Source: Paenibacillus sp. LHD-38
Lineage (GTDB): Bacteria; Bacillota; Bacilli; Paenibacillales; Paenibacillaceae
Assembly: GCF_031157315.1 (NCBI RefSeq)
Contig: NZ_JAVIFU010000055.1
Coordinates: 1-45,269, forward strand
Direction: 5' to 3'
DNA: 45,269 nucleotides
Shown: piece by piece, positions 17,622-25,753 of the stretch
Layout of the letters: the number at the start of each line of letters is the position of its first letter
Position numbering within the stretch: the first letter of the stretch is position 1
Translations under genes and position numbers: made by a program
The notes under the pieces: generated by a model
What the model saw: only the letters and a program-made list of their open reading frames with translations
Told to the model about the DNA's origin: nothing
Databases searched by the model: none

Positions 17622-17649
17622 ATTTTACCACTATATTCGATTCTGTAAA
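17622..17649 (-). promoter_or_regulatory. Promoter of ppx
   Basis: On the minus strand TTTACA, a 16-bp spacer and TAAAAT lie about 50 bp upstream of the ppx ATG. No PhoP repeat pattern is seen here, unlike at ppk. Confidence 0.5.
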
Positions 17650-17755
17650 AATAGTTTATAATGCGGCTAAAAATGGTGCGAATAGGGAAAAATGCTGCTG
17701 GAGCATACGACACGTTGTGGTGAAATAATAAGCGAAAAAAATATTAATGATGCTG

Positions 17756-17770
17756 ATAAAGCATTTTTAT
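17756..17770 (+). promoter_or_regulatory. CcpC-type operator ATAA-N7-TTAT before citZ
   Basis: ATAA (17756-17759), seven bases, TTAT (17767-17770) is an exact match to the dyad bound by the LysR-type repressor CcpC at citZ and citB in B. subtilis. It sits 11 bp upstream of the -35 box of citZ. The remaining 17573-17755 stretch holds the ppx promoter and AT-rich sequence only. Confidence 0.6.
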
Positions 17771-17781
17771 GTCCGTATTTG

Positions 17782-17810
17782 TTCACTTCAGTGCCGAAAT
17801 CATTTATGAT
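17782..17810 (+). promoter_or_regulatory. Sigma-A promoter of citZ
   Basis: TTCACT (17782-17787), a 17-bp spacer and TATGAT (17805-17810). The predicted transcript start is near 17817, giving a leader of about 60 bases. Confidence 0.65.
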
Positions 17811-17878
17811 TAAAGGCGACGGTACAAAAATGAATCCCTTTTATTGTTAACGATACCCATGTTAAAGGAGAGAGAACG

Positions 17879-18991
17879 ATGACAGCAACTAAAGGTTTGG
17901 AAGGCATTGTAGCCGCGGCGTCCTCCATCAGCTCGATTATTGATGGCGTACTGACTTACCGTGGTATCGATATTGATGATCTCGCGGAAAATGCATCATT
18001 TGAAGAGGTCGCATATTTGCTTTGGTACGGAAAATTACCTACCCGTTCTGAACTTGACGGGCTGCAAAAGCAACTGGATCAATATGCAGCAGTTCCGCAA
18101 GGCGTTATCGATCAAATCAAGCTATATCCAAAAGATACAAACTCGATGGCTGCTCTTCGGACAGCGGTATCCAGTCTAGCATTGTATGATGCTTCCGCTA
18201 ACGACATGTCCCCAAAAGCGAACCAACTGAAAGCAATTAAATTGCAGGCACAGCTGCCAACGATTATTGCTGCATTTGCGCGCATCCGTCAAGGACTAGA
18301 GCCGGTAGCTCCAAAGCAAGGCGTGTCAATCGCATATAACTTCCTATATATGCTAACTGGAAACGAGCCAGCTGAAGTTGCTGTTAAGGCACTTGATCAA
18401 GCACTCGTTCTTCATGCTGACCACGAATTGAACGCTTCGACATTCGCGGCTCGCGTTACGGTTGCTACTTTGTCTGACATTTATTCGGGCGTAACATCCG
18501 CAATCGGCGCTTTGAAGGGTCCTCTTCACGGCGGTGCGAACGAAGCTGTTATGGTAATGCTTGAAGAAATCGGTTCTGCAGCTAACGTTGAGAGCTTTAT
18601 TAACAACGCGCTTGCGAATAAGCACAAAATCATGGGCTTTGGTCACCGCGTATACAAAAACGGTGATCCGCGCGCGAAGCATTTGCAAAAAATGTCGCGC
18701 GAGCTTGGCAAACTGACAGGCAACATGGAGCTTTACGAAATGTCTGTTAAAATTGAAGAGCTTGTAACAGGACAAAAGGGCTTGAAGCCGAATGTTGACT
18801 TCTACTCCGCTTCCGTTTACACCACGCTTGAAATTCCGCGCGACCTGTTCACGCCAATTTTCGCGATCAGCCGCGTATCCGGTTGGAGCGCTCATATTCT
18901 TGAGCAATACCAAGATAACCGTTTGATCCGTCCTCGTGCAGATTACGTTGGACCTGTTAATGCTAAGTACATCCCGATCGAGAAGCGCTAA
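17879..18991 (+). CDS. citZ: Citrate synthase
   Basis: A 370-residue enzyme that condenses acetyl-CoA and oxaloacetate. It is of the short Gram-positive/archaeal type. By position the catalytic residues are H217 (in GPLHGGANE), H256 (in GFGHRVYK) and D307 (in VDFYSASVY); LHADHELNAS (H179, H182) is also typical. ATG 17879 follows AAAGGAGAG. It heads the citZ-icd-mdh cluster as in B. subtilis and has a promoter with a CcpC-like operator, consistent with repression by good carbon and nitrogen sources. Stem-loops after the gene (19019-19043, 19118-19138) may set the relative mRNA levels of citZ and icd. Confidence 0.97.
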   Translation: MTATKGLEGIVAAASSISSIIDGVLTYRGIDIDDLAENASFEEVAYLLWYGKLPTRSELDGLQKQLDQYAAVPQGVIDQIKLYPKDTNSMAALRTAVSSLALYDASANDMSPKANQLKAIKLQAQLPTIIAAFARIRQGLEPVAPKQGVSIAYNFLYMLTGNEPAEVAVKALDQALVLHADHELNASTFAARVTVATLSDIYSGVTSAIGALKGPLHGGANEAVMVMLEEIGSAANVESFINNALANKHKIMGFGHRVYKNGDPRAKHLQKMSRELGKLTGNMELYEMSVKIEELVTGQKGLKPNVDFYSASVYTTLEIPRDLFTPIFAISRVSGWSAHILEQYQDNRLIRPRADYVGPVNAKYIPIEKR

Positions 18992-19018
18992 TCGCAAATG
19001 TAGGATATAATTGAATTG

Positions 19019-19043
19019 GAGGGCGAACAAGCCGTTCGTTCTC
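19019..19043 (+). other. Stem-loop after citZ
   Basis: GAGGGCGAAC and GTTCGTTCTC form a 10-bp stem (two G-T pairs) around a 5-base loop, 27 bp after the citZ stop. No T-run follows, so it is more likely an mRNA 3' stabiliser or processing signal than a strong terminator. Confidence 0.45.
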
Positions 19044-19117
19044 TCATTCAAAATATAATCCTTTATAAGGCTATACATATAAAAGATTATATACCTACAT
19101 GAAATAATATTAACTTT

Positions 19118-19138
19118 TACCTGCCTCAGCGGCAGGTA
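19118..19138 (+). other. Perfect hairpin just before the icd ribosome site
   Basis: TACCTGCC-TCAGC-GGCAGGTA is a perfect 8-bp stem with a 5-base loop that ends seven bases before AAGGAGG of icd. Its placement mirrors the repeat-type hairpins before fxsA, ppk and the AIM24 gene, although the sequence is unrelated. Confidence 0.7.
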
Positions 19139-19161
19139 CCATTCTAAGGAGGATTTCATTC

Positions 19162-20457
19162 ATGGCCCAGTTCGAAAAATTCGCACTTCCAACAGAAGGC
19201 GAGCAAATTACAATTGACAACGGTATTCTTCAAGTTCCTAACAACCCGATTATTCCTTTCATCGAAGGCGACGGCACAGGCCGCGACATTTGGAAGGCTT
19301 CGAAACGCGCTCTTGATGCAGCGGTAGAAAAAGCTTATAACGGCGAGAAAAAAATCGCTTGGTACGAAGTTTTTGCAGGCGAAAAAGCATTCAACGAGTA
19401 CGGCGAGTGGTTGCCGGCTGATACGCTTACTGCAATCCGCGAATATATCGTAGCGATTAAAGGACCTTTGACAACGCCTATCGGCGGCGGTATCCGTTCT
19501 TTGAACGTTGCTCTTCGTCAAGAACTTGATCTTTACACTTGCTTGCGTCCGGTTCGTTACTTCACTGGCGTACCATCCCCAGTAAAACGTCCTGAGCTCG
19601 TTGACATGGTTATCTTCCGTGAAAACACAGAGGACATCTACGCGGGTATCGAGTACCAAGAAGGTTCCGCAGAAGTGAAAAAAGTAATCGCGTTCTTGCA
19701 AAACGAAATGGGAGCTAACAAAATCCGCTTCCCTGAAACTTCCGGTATCGGCATCAAGCCAGTATCGAAAGAAGGTTCACAACGTCTTGTTCGCGCAGCG
19801 ATCGAGTATGCAATCAAACACGGCAAAAAATCCGTAACGCTCGTACACAAAGGCAACATCATGAAATATACAGAAGGCGCGTTCAAAAATTGGGGCTACG
19901 AAGTGGCTGAGCAAGAATTCGCTAACGAAACTTTCACATGGGGTCAATACGACCGCATTAAAGAAGCAGAAGGCACTGACGCTGCTAACAAAGCACAAAA
20001 AGAAGCAGAAGCTGCTGGCAAGCTAATCGTTAAAGACGCTATCGCGGACATTGCTTTGCAACAAGTTCTAACTCGTCCAACTGATTTCGATGTTATTGCA
20101 ACATTGAACCTTAATGGTGACTACCTGTCCGATGCTCTTGCTGCTCAAGTTGGCGGTATCGGTATTGCTCCAGGCGCGAACATCAACTACTTGACTGGAC
20201 ACGCAATCTTCGAAGCAACTCACGGCACAGCACCTAAATATGCTGACCTTGACGTAGTAAACCCAGGTTCAGTAATCCTTTCCGGCGTAATGCTTCTTGA
20301 GCACCTAGGCTGGCAGGAAGCGGCTGACCTTATCTATAAAGGTATGGAAGCATCAATCAACAACAAAACAGTAACTTACGACTTCGCACGTTTGATGGAA
20401 GGCGCAACAGAAGTAAAATGTTCCGCATTCGCAGACGAAATCATCAAAAACATGTAG
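19162..20457 (+). CDS. icd: Isocitrate dehydrogenase (NADP-dependent)
   Basis: A 431-residue enzyme oxidising isocitrate to 2-oxoglutarate. The opening region has IIPFIEGDGTGRDIWKASKR. The substrate-binding GGGIRSLNVALRQELD has its serine at residue 113, the position phosphorylated in E. coli Icd. VHKGNIMKYTEGAFKNWGYE and the C-terminal ATHGTAPKYA (nucleotide pocket) are typical. ATG 19162 follows AAGGAGG. Codon use is strongly biased, as for an abundant enzyme. It lies between citZ and mdh. The gap to mdh is unusually long (441 bp) and full of hairpin repeats. Confidence 0.97.
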   Translation: MAQFEKFALPTEGEQITIDNGILQVPNNPIIPFIEGDGTGRDIWKASKRALDAAVEKAYNGEKKIAWYEVFAGEKAFNEYGEWLPADTLTAIREYIVAIKGPLTTPIGGGIRSLNVALRQELDLYTCLRPVRYFTGVPSPVKRPELVDMVIFRENTEDIYAGIEYQEGSAEVKKVIAFLQNEMGANKIRFPETSGIGIKPVSKEGSQRLVRAAIEYAIKHGKKSVTLVHKGNIMKYTEGAFKNWGYEVAEQEFANETFTWGQYDRIKEAEGTDAANKAQKEAEAAGKLIVKDAIADIALQQVLTRPTDFDVIATLNLNGDYLSDALAAQVGGIGIAPGANINYLTGHAIFEATHGTAPKYADLDVVNPGSVILSGVMLLEHLGWQEAADLIYKGMEASINNKTVTYDFARLMEGATEVKCSAFADEIIKNM

Positions 20458-20521
20458 TCCATTCTTTAGCTTAAATAATAAGGGGAATCCCCCATATCTT
20501 TTCAATTGCATCCCTAATCTC

Positions 20522-20674
20522 TTCGCTCTAAGAATGACGTCCCGCTAGGGACACATTCCCGCTTTTCGCTCTAGGAATGGCGTCCCGCAGGGACAATTCC
20601 CGCTCTTCGCTCTAGGAATGGCGTCCCGCAAGGGACACATTCCTCCAGAAGCGTAAAGCGTGTCCCGCAGGGAT
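20522..20674 (+). repeat. Tandem hairpin array between icd and mdh
   Basis: Three near-identical units start with TTCGCTCTA at 20522, 20565 and 20606 (periods 43 and 41 bp). Each folds into GAATG..GTCCC, a 3-4 base loop, and GGGAC..CATTC (20532-20558, 20574-20600, 20615-20643). A degenerate fourth GTCCC-GCA-GGGA lies at 20662-20673. Arms are conserved while spacers and loops vary, as expected for selection on RNA structure or copying of a structured element. Confidence 0.92.
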
Positions 20675-20752
20675 GAAAGCGAGCCAAGCTCAACAGTTGC
20701 AAATGCGCGCAGGTCAAACTCCCGCGTTCGTCCAATTGGCAGGTGTCCAGAG

Positions 20753-20789
20753 GGCGCAGCGCCTCGGAGTCCTCCCTTGGAAGGGAGGA
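20753..20789. repeat. REP-like palindromes upstream of mdh
   Basis: GGCGC-A-GCGCC (20753-20763) is followed by the perfect TCCTCCCTT-GG-AAGGGAGGA (20770-20789). This kind of G/C-rich dyad is common in dispersed intergenic repeats. The rest of the icd-mdh gap (20675-20898) holds another GGGG/CCCC dyad near 20844-20857 and no gene. Confidence 0.6.
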
Positions 20790-20898
20790 TTTAGGTGGGT
20801 TCGAAAAGCATTAAGGATCGTAAATGAAAAAATGGGAGTCAAAGGGGTCTCCCCTCTCCCCTTCAAAATAAGCTATGTTACGGGAGGATTTACACAAG

Positions 20899-21840
20899 AT
20901 GGCGATAAAACGTAAAAAAATTACAGTTGTAGGAGCTGGCTTCACAGGCGCGACTACAGCACTTATGCTTGCTCAAAAAGAACTAGGCGATATTGTTCTG
21001 GTCGATATCGCACCGCTTGAAAACCCAACTAAGGGTAAAGCGCTTGACATGCTTGAAGCTACTCCGGTACTAGGCGTAGACGCTAACATCATTGGTACTG
21101 CAAGCTATGATGACACGAAAGATTCTGATGTTGTAATCATTACTGCGGGTATCGCTCGCAAACCAGGCATGAGCCGCGATGATCTTGTAAGCACAAACGC
21201 AGGCATTGTGAAATCGGTATGCGAAAACATCAAAGCTACTAGTCCTAACGCTTACGTGATCATCCTAAGTAACCCGGTTGATGCGATGACTTATGCGGCA
21301 TTCCAAACCCTTGGTTTCCCGAAGAACCGCGTAATCGGTCAATCCGGCGTACTTGATACTGCTCGTTACTGCACATTTATCGCCCAAGAATTGAATGTAT
21401 CCGTTGAAGACGTTCGCGGCTTCGTGCTTGGCGGACACGGCGATGATATGGTTCCACTTGTTCGTTATTCGAACGTTGGCGGTATTCCAATCGAAAAATT
21501 GATTCCAGCAGAACGTATTGAAGCAATCGTGCAACGCGCTCGCGTCGGCGGCGGCGAAATCGTTAACTTGCTTGGCAACGGCAGTGCGTACTACGCACCT
21601 GCAGCGTCCCTAGTGCAAATGACAGAAGCCATTCTTAAAGATAAAAAACGCATTATTCCGGTAATCGCCTTGCTAGAAGGCGAATACGGCTACGATAATC
21701 TGTTCATGGGCGTTCCGACAATCATTGGTGGCGACGGCATCGAGAAAGTGCTTGTGCTTGATTTGACTGTTGAAGAAAAAGCCGCGCTTGATAAATCTGC
21801 TCAATCCGTTCGCAATGTTATTCAAGTCGTAACTGGCTAA
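20899..21840 (+). CDS. mdh: Malate dehydrogenase
   Basis: A 313-residue LDH-like NAD-dependent enzyme oxidising malate to oxaloacetate. The Rossmann motif VVGAGFTGATTA is near the start, the mobile loop RKPGMSRDDL with two substrate-binding Arg follows, and the catalytic His is H180 in LGGHGDDMVP. ATG 20899 lies 11 bases after GGGAGG (20882-20887). The length equals that of the bacillar enzyme. In Bacillus mdh is followed by phoP-phoR; here a strong terminator and recQ follow instead. It closes the citZ-icd-mdh group but probably has separate mRNA ends, given the 441-bp structured gap before it. Confidence 0.97.
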   Translation: MAIKRKKITVVGAGFTGATTALMLAQKELGDIVLVDIAPLENPTKGKALDMLEATPVLGVDANIIGTASYDDTKDSDVVIITAGIARKPGMSRDDLVSTNAGIVKSVCENIKATSPNAYVIILSNPVDAMTYAAFQTLGFPKNRVIGQSGVLDTARYCTFIAQELNVSVEDVRGFVLGGHGDDMVPLVRYSNVGGIPIEKLIPAERIEAIVQRARVGGGEIVNLLGNGSAYYAPAASLVQMTEAILKDKKRIIPVIALLEGEYGYDNLFMGVPTIIGGDGIEKVLVLDLTVEEKAALDKSAQSVRNVIQVVTG

Positions 21841-21879
21841 TTTACGAACTGCTCGCAGATGAAATAAATGAATGCGTTT

Positions 21880-21927
21880 GGGAGGACCCTGACAGAATGC
21901 TGCCAGGGTCCTCCCTGTTTATTTTTT
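21880..21927 (+). terminator. mdh terminator
   Basis: A perfect 12-bp stem GGGAGGACCCTG / CAGGGTCCTCCC (21880-21891 and 21904-21915) is followed by TGTTTATTTTTT. Confidence 0.95.
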
Positions 21928-21964
21928 AGAGCGTAAAAGTTTTGGTTGAGGAGGAGGGGTCAGG

Positions 21965-24109
21965 TTGATCGAACAAGCCAGAGAAGCGCTGAAACGGGTA
22001 TACGGTTACGATTCTTTCCGAAAGGGACAAGAGGATATTATTTCGGGAATATTGCAGGGGCGCGATACATTGGCAATATTGCCTACCGGAGGCGGGAAAT
22101 CGATATGCTACCAAATTCCATCGATGCTTATGCCGGGTACGTCACTTGTTATATCGCCACTTATTTCATTAATGAAGGATCAGGTGGATGCACTGCGTCG
22201 GGTAGGCGTGTCCGCGGCGTTTCTTAACAGCTCATTAGGAGCTGCTGAGTATCGTGAAGTCATGCGGAATGCCATGCAGGGCGAATATAAGCTGCTGTAC
22301 GTTGCGCCTGAACGACTTGACGCGCCGATGTTCCAGTCGTTGTCGGAGCAGCTGTCCATTCCGCTCATCGCGATTGACGAGGCGCACTGCGTATCGCAAT
22401 GGGGACATGATTTCCGTCCAAGCTACCGCCAGCTTGCAGGCTGGATTGCCCGTATGAAGGATCGGCCGCTCGTAGCTGCATTTACTGCGACGGCAACGAC
22501 CGAGGTTGCGGCAGACATTTCGGAAATGCTGAAGCTTCGTGACCCGAGCGTATTTGTTACCGGGTTTGCCAGACCCAATCTGTCGCTATCCGTCATTACG
22601 GGAGTGGATAAGAAGAAGTTTCTTGAGAGTTTTGTGTCCGGGCGCAAGGAACAGTCCGGCATCATCTATGCGGCAACCCGCAAAGAAGTCGAGAATGTTT
22701 ATGAGCAGCTGACACGCCGAGGCATTCAAGCTGGTAAATACCATGGCGGCTTATCGGATGCGGAACGGGCCGATACGCAGGAGAAATTCCGATTTGATGA
22801 TATTCGCGTAATGGTCGCGACGAATGCGTTTGGCATGGGGATCGACAAGCCCAATGTACGTTACGTGCTTCATTGGCAGATGACCAGTGACATCGAATCC
22901 TATTACCAAGAAGCTGGCCGTGCGGGACGTGACGGCGAAGAGAGTGAATGTATTCTTTTATTCGAACCTGCCGATATGCAAGTACAGCGCTTCCTGATCG
23001 AACAGGGCACCGGAGATTCTGACCGTAAGTCTATTCAATTGTCCAAGCTTAATACGATGATGAATTTCAGTCGTACTCAGCGCTGCCTACAGCAATTTAT
23101 CGTCGATTATTTTGGTGAGACCGGTGTCGAAGCTTGCGGCAAATGCAGCAGCTGCCTGGATAAGAGCGAGCCAGTCAATCGGACAGAGGAAGCAAAGATG
23201 GCGCTCTCTTGCGTTGGCCGGATGAAAGGTCGCTTTGGAGTGACGATGGCCGCTAAAGTACTGAAGGGATCAAGGGATAAGCGGCTGCTTGAGTTCGGTC
23301 TTGATCGCTTGTCCACCTACGGCTTGATGCGTCATTTGCCCGAGAAGGAAATTGCGGATTGGCTTTATTGGCTCGTTTCAGAAGGCTATTTAAAGCTCAG
23401 CGATGGGCAATACCCGGTCGTCTCTTTAACGGCGAACGCGCTTCCGGTGTTGGAAGGCCGCGAATCGATCATGCAAAGAGTAAGAGCCACCGTAAGGCAA
23501 GCCGCATCTGCCGATAGCGCCAATGCATCGCCTTTGTTCGATGCGCTAAAGCAGTGGCGCAAAGAAAAAGCCGCTGTGGAAGGGGTACCGCCGTTTATGC
23601 TTTTCTTCGACGCAACGCTCCGGGAAATTGCCAATGCGCAGCCGCAGTCGGTTGACCAGCTGTTAGGCGTGAAAGGGATCGGCGCGGCGAAAGCGGAAAA
23701 ATACGGTGAGGATTTGCTCGCCATTATTCAAGCTTTTGATGGTGAAGACAGGACAGCTGTGAAAATTTCGGCCGTCCCAAGAGAGTTTGGTAAAAGTACG
23801 GGCGACGATGAGCAGCCAAGCCATCTGACGACGCTTGCGCTTTTTTCAGCGGGACAAGAACCGGACGAGATAGCGAAGGATCGCGGTTTAAGCAAAGTGA
23901 CGATAGAAGGCCATATTATCCGCTGTGCGGATGAAGGCGAGGAAGTAGACTGGAGCCGAATAATTCCCGCAGAATACGAGCAATTGATCGTGGATGCCAT
24001 AGGCGAGCAAGGTACGGAGAAGCTGCGGCCGATTAAGGAGGCATTGCCCGAGGAGGTTACTTATTTTGCAATTCATGGGGTTATGAGTAAATATGGTTTT
24101 AAAGGATAA
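21965..24109 (+). CDS. recQ: ATP-dependent DNA helicase RecQ
   Basis: A 714-residue 3'-5' helicase for recombination and fork repair. The Walker A motif LPTGGGKSICYQ (K45), the DEAH box at residues 138-141 followed by CVSQWGHDFRPSY, and helicase C motifs (ATNAFGMGIDKPNVRYVLHW; YYQEAGRAGRDG) are intact. A zinc cluster CGKCSSC (C391, C394, C397) begins the RQC region; an HRDC domain (about 515-590, with VKGIGAAKAEKYG) and a C-terminal HTH_40-like domain (about 615-714) follow. The start is TTG 21965 after GAGGAGGAGGGG. It stands alone behind the mdh terminator. Confidence 0.96.
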   Translation: MIEQAREALKRVYGYDSFRKGQEDIISGILQGRDTLAILPTGGGKSICYQIPSMLMPGTSLVISPLISLMKDQVDALRRVGVSAAFLNSSLGAAEYREVMRNAMQGEYKLLYVAPERLDAPMFQSLSEQLSIPLIAIDEAHCVSQWGHDFRPSYRQLAGWIARMKDRPLVAAFTATATTEVAADISEMLKLRDPSVFVTGFARPNLSLSVITGVDKKKFLESFVSGRKEQSGIIYAATRKEVENVYEQLTRRGIQAGKYHGGLSDAERADTQEKFRFDDIRVMVATNAFGMGIDKPNVRYVLHWQMTSDIESYYQEAGRAGRDGEESECILLFEPADMQVQRFLIEQGTGDSDRKSIQLSKLNTMMNFSRTQRCLQQFIVDYFGETGVEACGKCSSCLDKSEPVNRTEEAKMALSCVGRMKGRFGVTMAAKVLKGSRDKRLLEFGLDRLSTYGLMRHLPEKEIADWLYWLVSEGYLKLSDGQYPVVSLTANALPVLEGRESIMQRVRATVRQAASADSANASPLFDALKQWRKEKAAVEGVPPFMLFFDATLREIANAQPQSVDQLLGVKGIGAAKAEKYGEDLLAIIQAFDGEDRTAVKISAVPREFGKSTGDDEQPSHLTTLALFSAGQEPDEIAKDRGLSKVTIEGHIIRCADEGEEVDWSRIIPAEYEQLIVDAIGEQGTEKLRPIKEALPEEVTYFAIHGVMSKYGFKG

Positions 24110-24227
24110 AGAGGGATATCATTTATTCATTTGAAGACATTGGCGCCCAGGTGTGAAAATTTCGGGAACGATTCAGGATTTGTATCCTAAATGCATGTAT
24201 AAAGGCCCGGATTGGGAGCGTAGTCAT

Positions 24228-24255
24228 TTGAAAAAAATCTCGTTTCTGATAAACT
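24228..24255 (+). promoter_or_regulatory. Possible promoter of the 24324 gene
   Basis: TTGAAA (24228-24233), 16 bp, TAAACT (24250-24255). The match is moderate. The rest of the recQ-24324 gap shows nothing recognisable. Confidence 0.35.
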
Positions 24256-24323
24256 ATTCGATATACACAATTTTGGCAGGAGTGGGTCGTTGATTACGCT
24301 TTACCAAAACAGGAGGAGTAAAA

Positions 24324-24752
24324 ATGGATAAGGCAATGTTGTTTTTGCATGTATTAGGTGCAGTCGGAATGGGGTTTTATATCGTGCTGCCAATCATGAT
24401 AGGCAGAGCGTCCAAGCTAGCCGGCGTTGGACAAGGAGGTCTGGCGGAGGGTTTGCTTTCGGCGAATCGCATCGCTCAGTACTTTCTTATTTTGCAGCTG
24501 CTTACTGGCGGTTATTTGATGTCCCAGGCTGATTACACGGTAGCTTGGATGATAATCGTAGTCGTGCTTTTCCTTGGAGTAGCCGCGCTGGGCGGTATCA
24601 TTTCCAAGCCGCTTAAGCTGGTCGTAGCTTCCATTCAAGAAGGCAAGAGCGCAACAGCGCATATTAGCAAAGCACGTGTTATGAGTATCATCGTGTTGGT
24701 GCTGTACATCGCGATCATTTACTTTATGAAGTTTCCAATGCTGGAAGTTTAA
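24324..24752 (+). CDS. Four-helix membrane protein of unknown function
   Basis: A 142-residue integral membrane protein with about four hydrophobic helices (residues 3-26, 46-66, 70-94 and 117-136). The N-terminal helix contains LFLHVLGAVGMGFYIVLP, with a conserved-looking His as in small DUF2269-type membrane proteins, but I do not assign a family. ATG 24324 follows AGGAGGAG. It lies 42 bp before the sugar kinase gene on the same strand and may be cotranscribed, although its content gives no link to sugar metabolism. Confidence 0.75.
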   Translation: MDKAMLFLHVLGAVGMGFYIVLPIMIGRASKLAGVGQGGLAEGLLSANRIAQYFLILQLLTGGYLMSQADYTVAWMIIVVVLFLGVAALGGIISKPLKLVVASIQEGKSATAHISKARVMSIIVLVLYIAIIYFMKFPMLEV

Positions 24753-24794
24753 TTCTTTATGCTTAATTATAAAACGTGGTAGGGGGATTTTAAC

Positions 24795-25751
24795 GTGCAT
24801 GAATCATCACCGCAAATTGTAACGTTTGGCGAATCCATGGCTCTATTTATGCCGCAGGAGCATAAGTCGATTGAACGTGCCGCGACGCTTGAACAAAGCT
24901 TCGGCGGAGCGGAAAGCAATGTCGCAATCGGGCTTGCACGTCTAGGTACCTCCGTCGGATGGTTCGGCGCGCTGGGCGATGATCCGTTCGGCAAGATAAT
25001 ATTAAAAACGCTGAGAGGTGAAGGCGTTGACGTATCGCGCGCGCAGGTCAGCACCGAAGCACCGACAGGGATGATGTTCCGCGAGCATGTAGCCGGCAGA
25101 ATGGCTGTCCACTATTTCAGAAAGCATTCGGCTGCCAGTCGGATGCTGCCTGAGCACTTGGACGAGAATTATATTCGTGGCGCTAAGCTGCTTCATGTAA
25201 CCGGTATCACGGCCGCGCTGAGCGAGGATTGCCGAAGAACCCTCCGCCGTGCGGTTGATATCGCGAAGGAAGCGGGCGTTCTGGTCAGCTTTGATCCGAA
25301 CCTGCGTCTTAAGCTGTGGTCGATTGAGCAGGCCAGAGAGATTCTTTTGCCGCTTGCCGCAGAGGCGGATTACTTTTTGCCTGGATGGGACGAGCTGAAA
25401 CTATTGTATGACACAGATGACTATGAGCATATCAAAGGTCAACTGACCGAGCTGAAAGCAGTGTCCATTATTAAGGGCAGAGGCGATACAACGGTCGTAT
25501 TGAATAATGGGCAAGAGGAGAGCTTGCCATTTTATCCAGCCGAGCAAGTCATTGATACGGTCGGTGCGGGAGACGGCTTCTGTGCGGGCTTCTTGGCAGG
25601 CATTATGAAAGGCTTGTCTCCAGTAGAAGCGGTACGCCTTGCGAGCATTAACGGTTCATTAGTCGTGCAGATGCGCGGGGACTGGGAAGCTTTGCCGGAG
25701 TGGAGCGTCGTTGAGCAGCGGATGTCCGCCAAAGCCTGGGTGGAGCGCTGA
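24795..25751 (+). CDS. kdgK: PfkB-family sugar kinase, probably 2-dehydro-3-deoxygluconokinase
   Basis: A 318-residue ribokinase-fold enzyme. Features are TFGESMALFMP at the start, the substrate-binding FGGAESNVAIGLARLG, and the PfkB signature DTVGAGDGFCAGF with the catalytic base at D260. The pattern fits KdgK, which phosphorylates 2-keto-3-deoxygluconate from pectin or uronate breakdown, but related PfkB kinases for other sugars cannot be excluded. GTG 24795 follows a GTAGGGGGA site by about eight bases. The next gene, a DeoR regulator, starts 2 bp after its stop, so the pair is an operon. Confidence 0.82.
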   Translation: MHESSPQIVTFGESMALFMPQEHKSIERAATLEQSFGGAESNVAIGLARLGTSVGWFGALGDDPFGKIILKTLRGEGVDVSRAQVSTEAPTGMMFREHVAGRMAVHYFRKHSAASRMLPEHLDENYIRGAKLLHVTGITAALSEDCRRTLRRAVDIAKEAGVLVSFDPNLRLKLWSIEQAREILLPLAAEADYFLPGWDELKLLYDTDDYEHIKGQLTELKAVSIIKGRGDTTVVLNNGQEESLPFYPAEQVIDTVGAGDGFCAGFLAGIMKGLSPVEAVRLASINGSLVVQMRGDWEALPEWSVVEQRMSAKAWVER

Positions 25752-25753
25752 CA

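Noticed and set aside
20673..20915. 80-residue open frame between icd and mdh
   Set aside because: It runs through hairpin repeats and REP-like palindromes, has no ribosome site and overlaps the mdh start.
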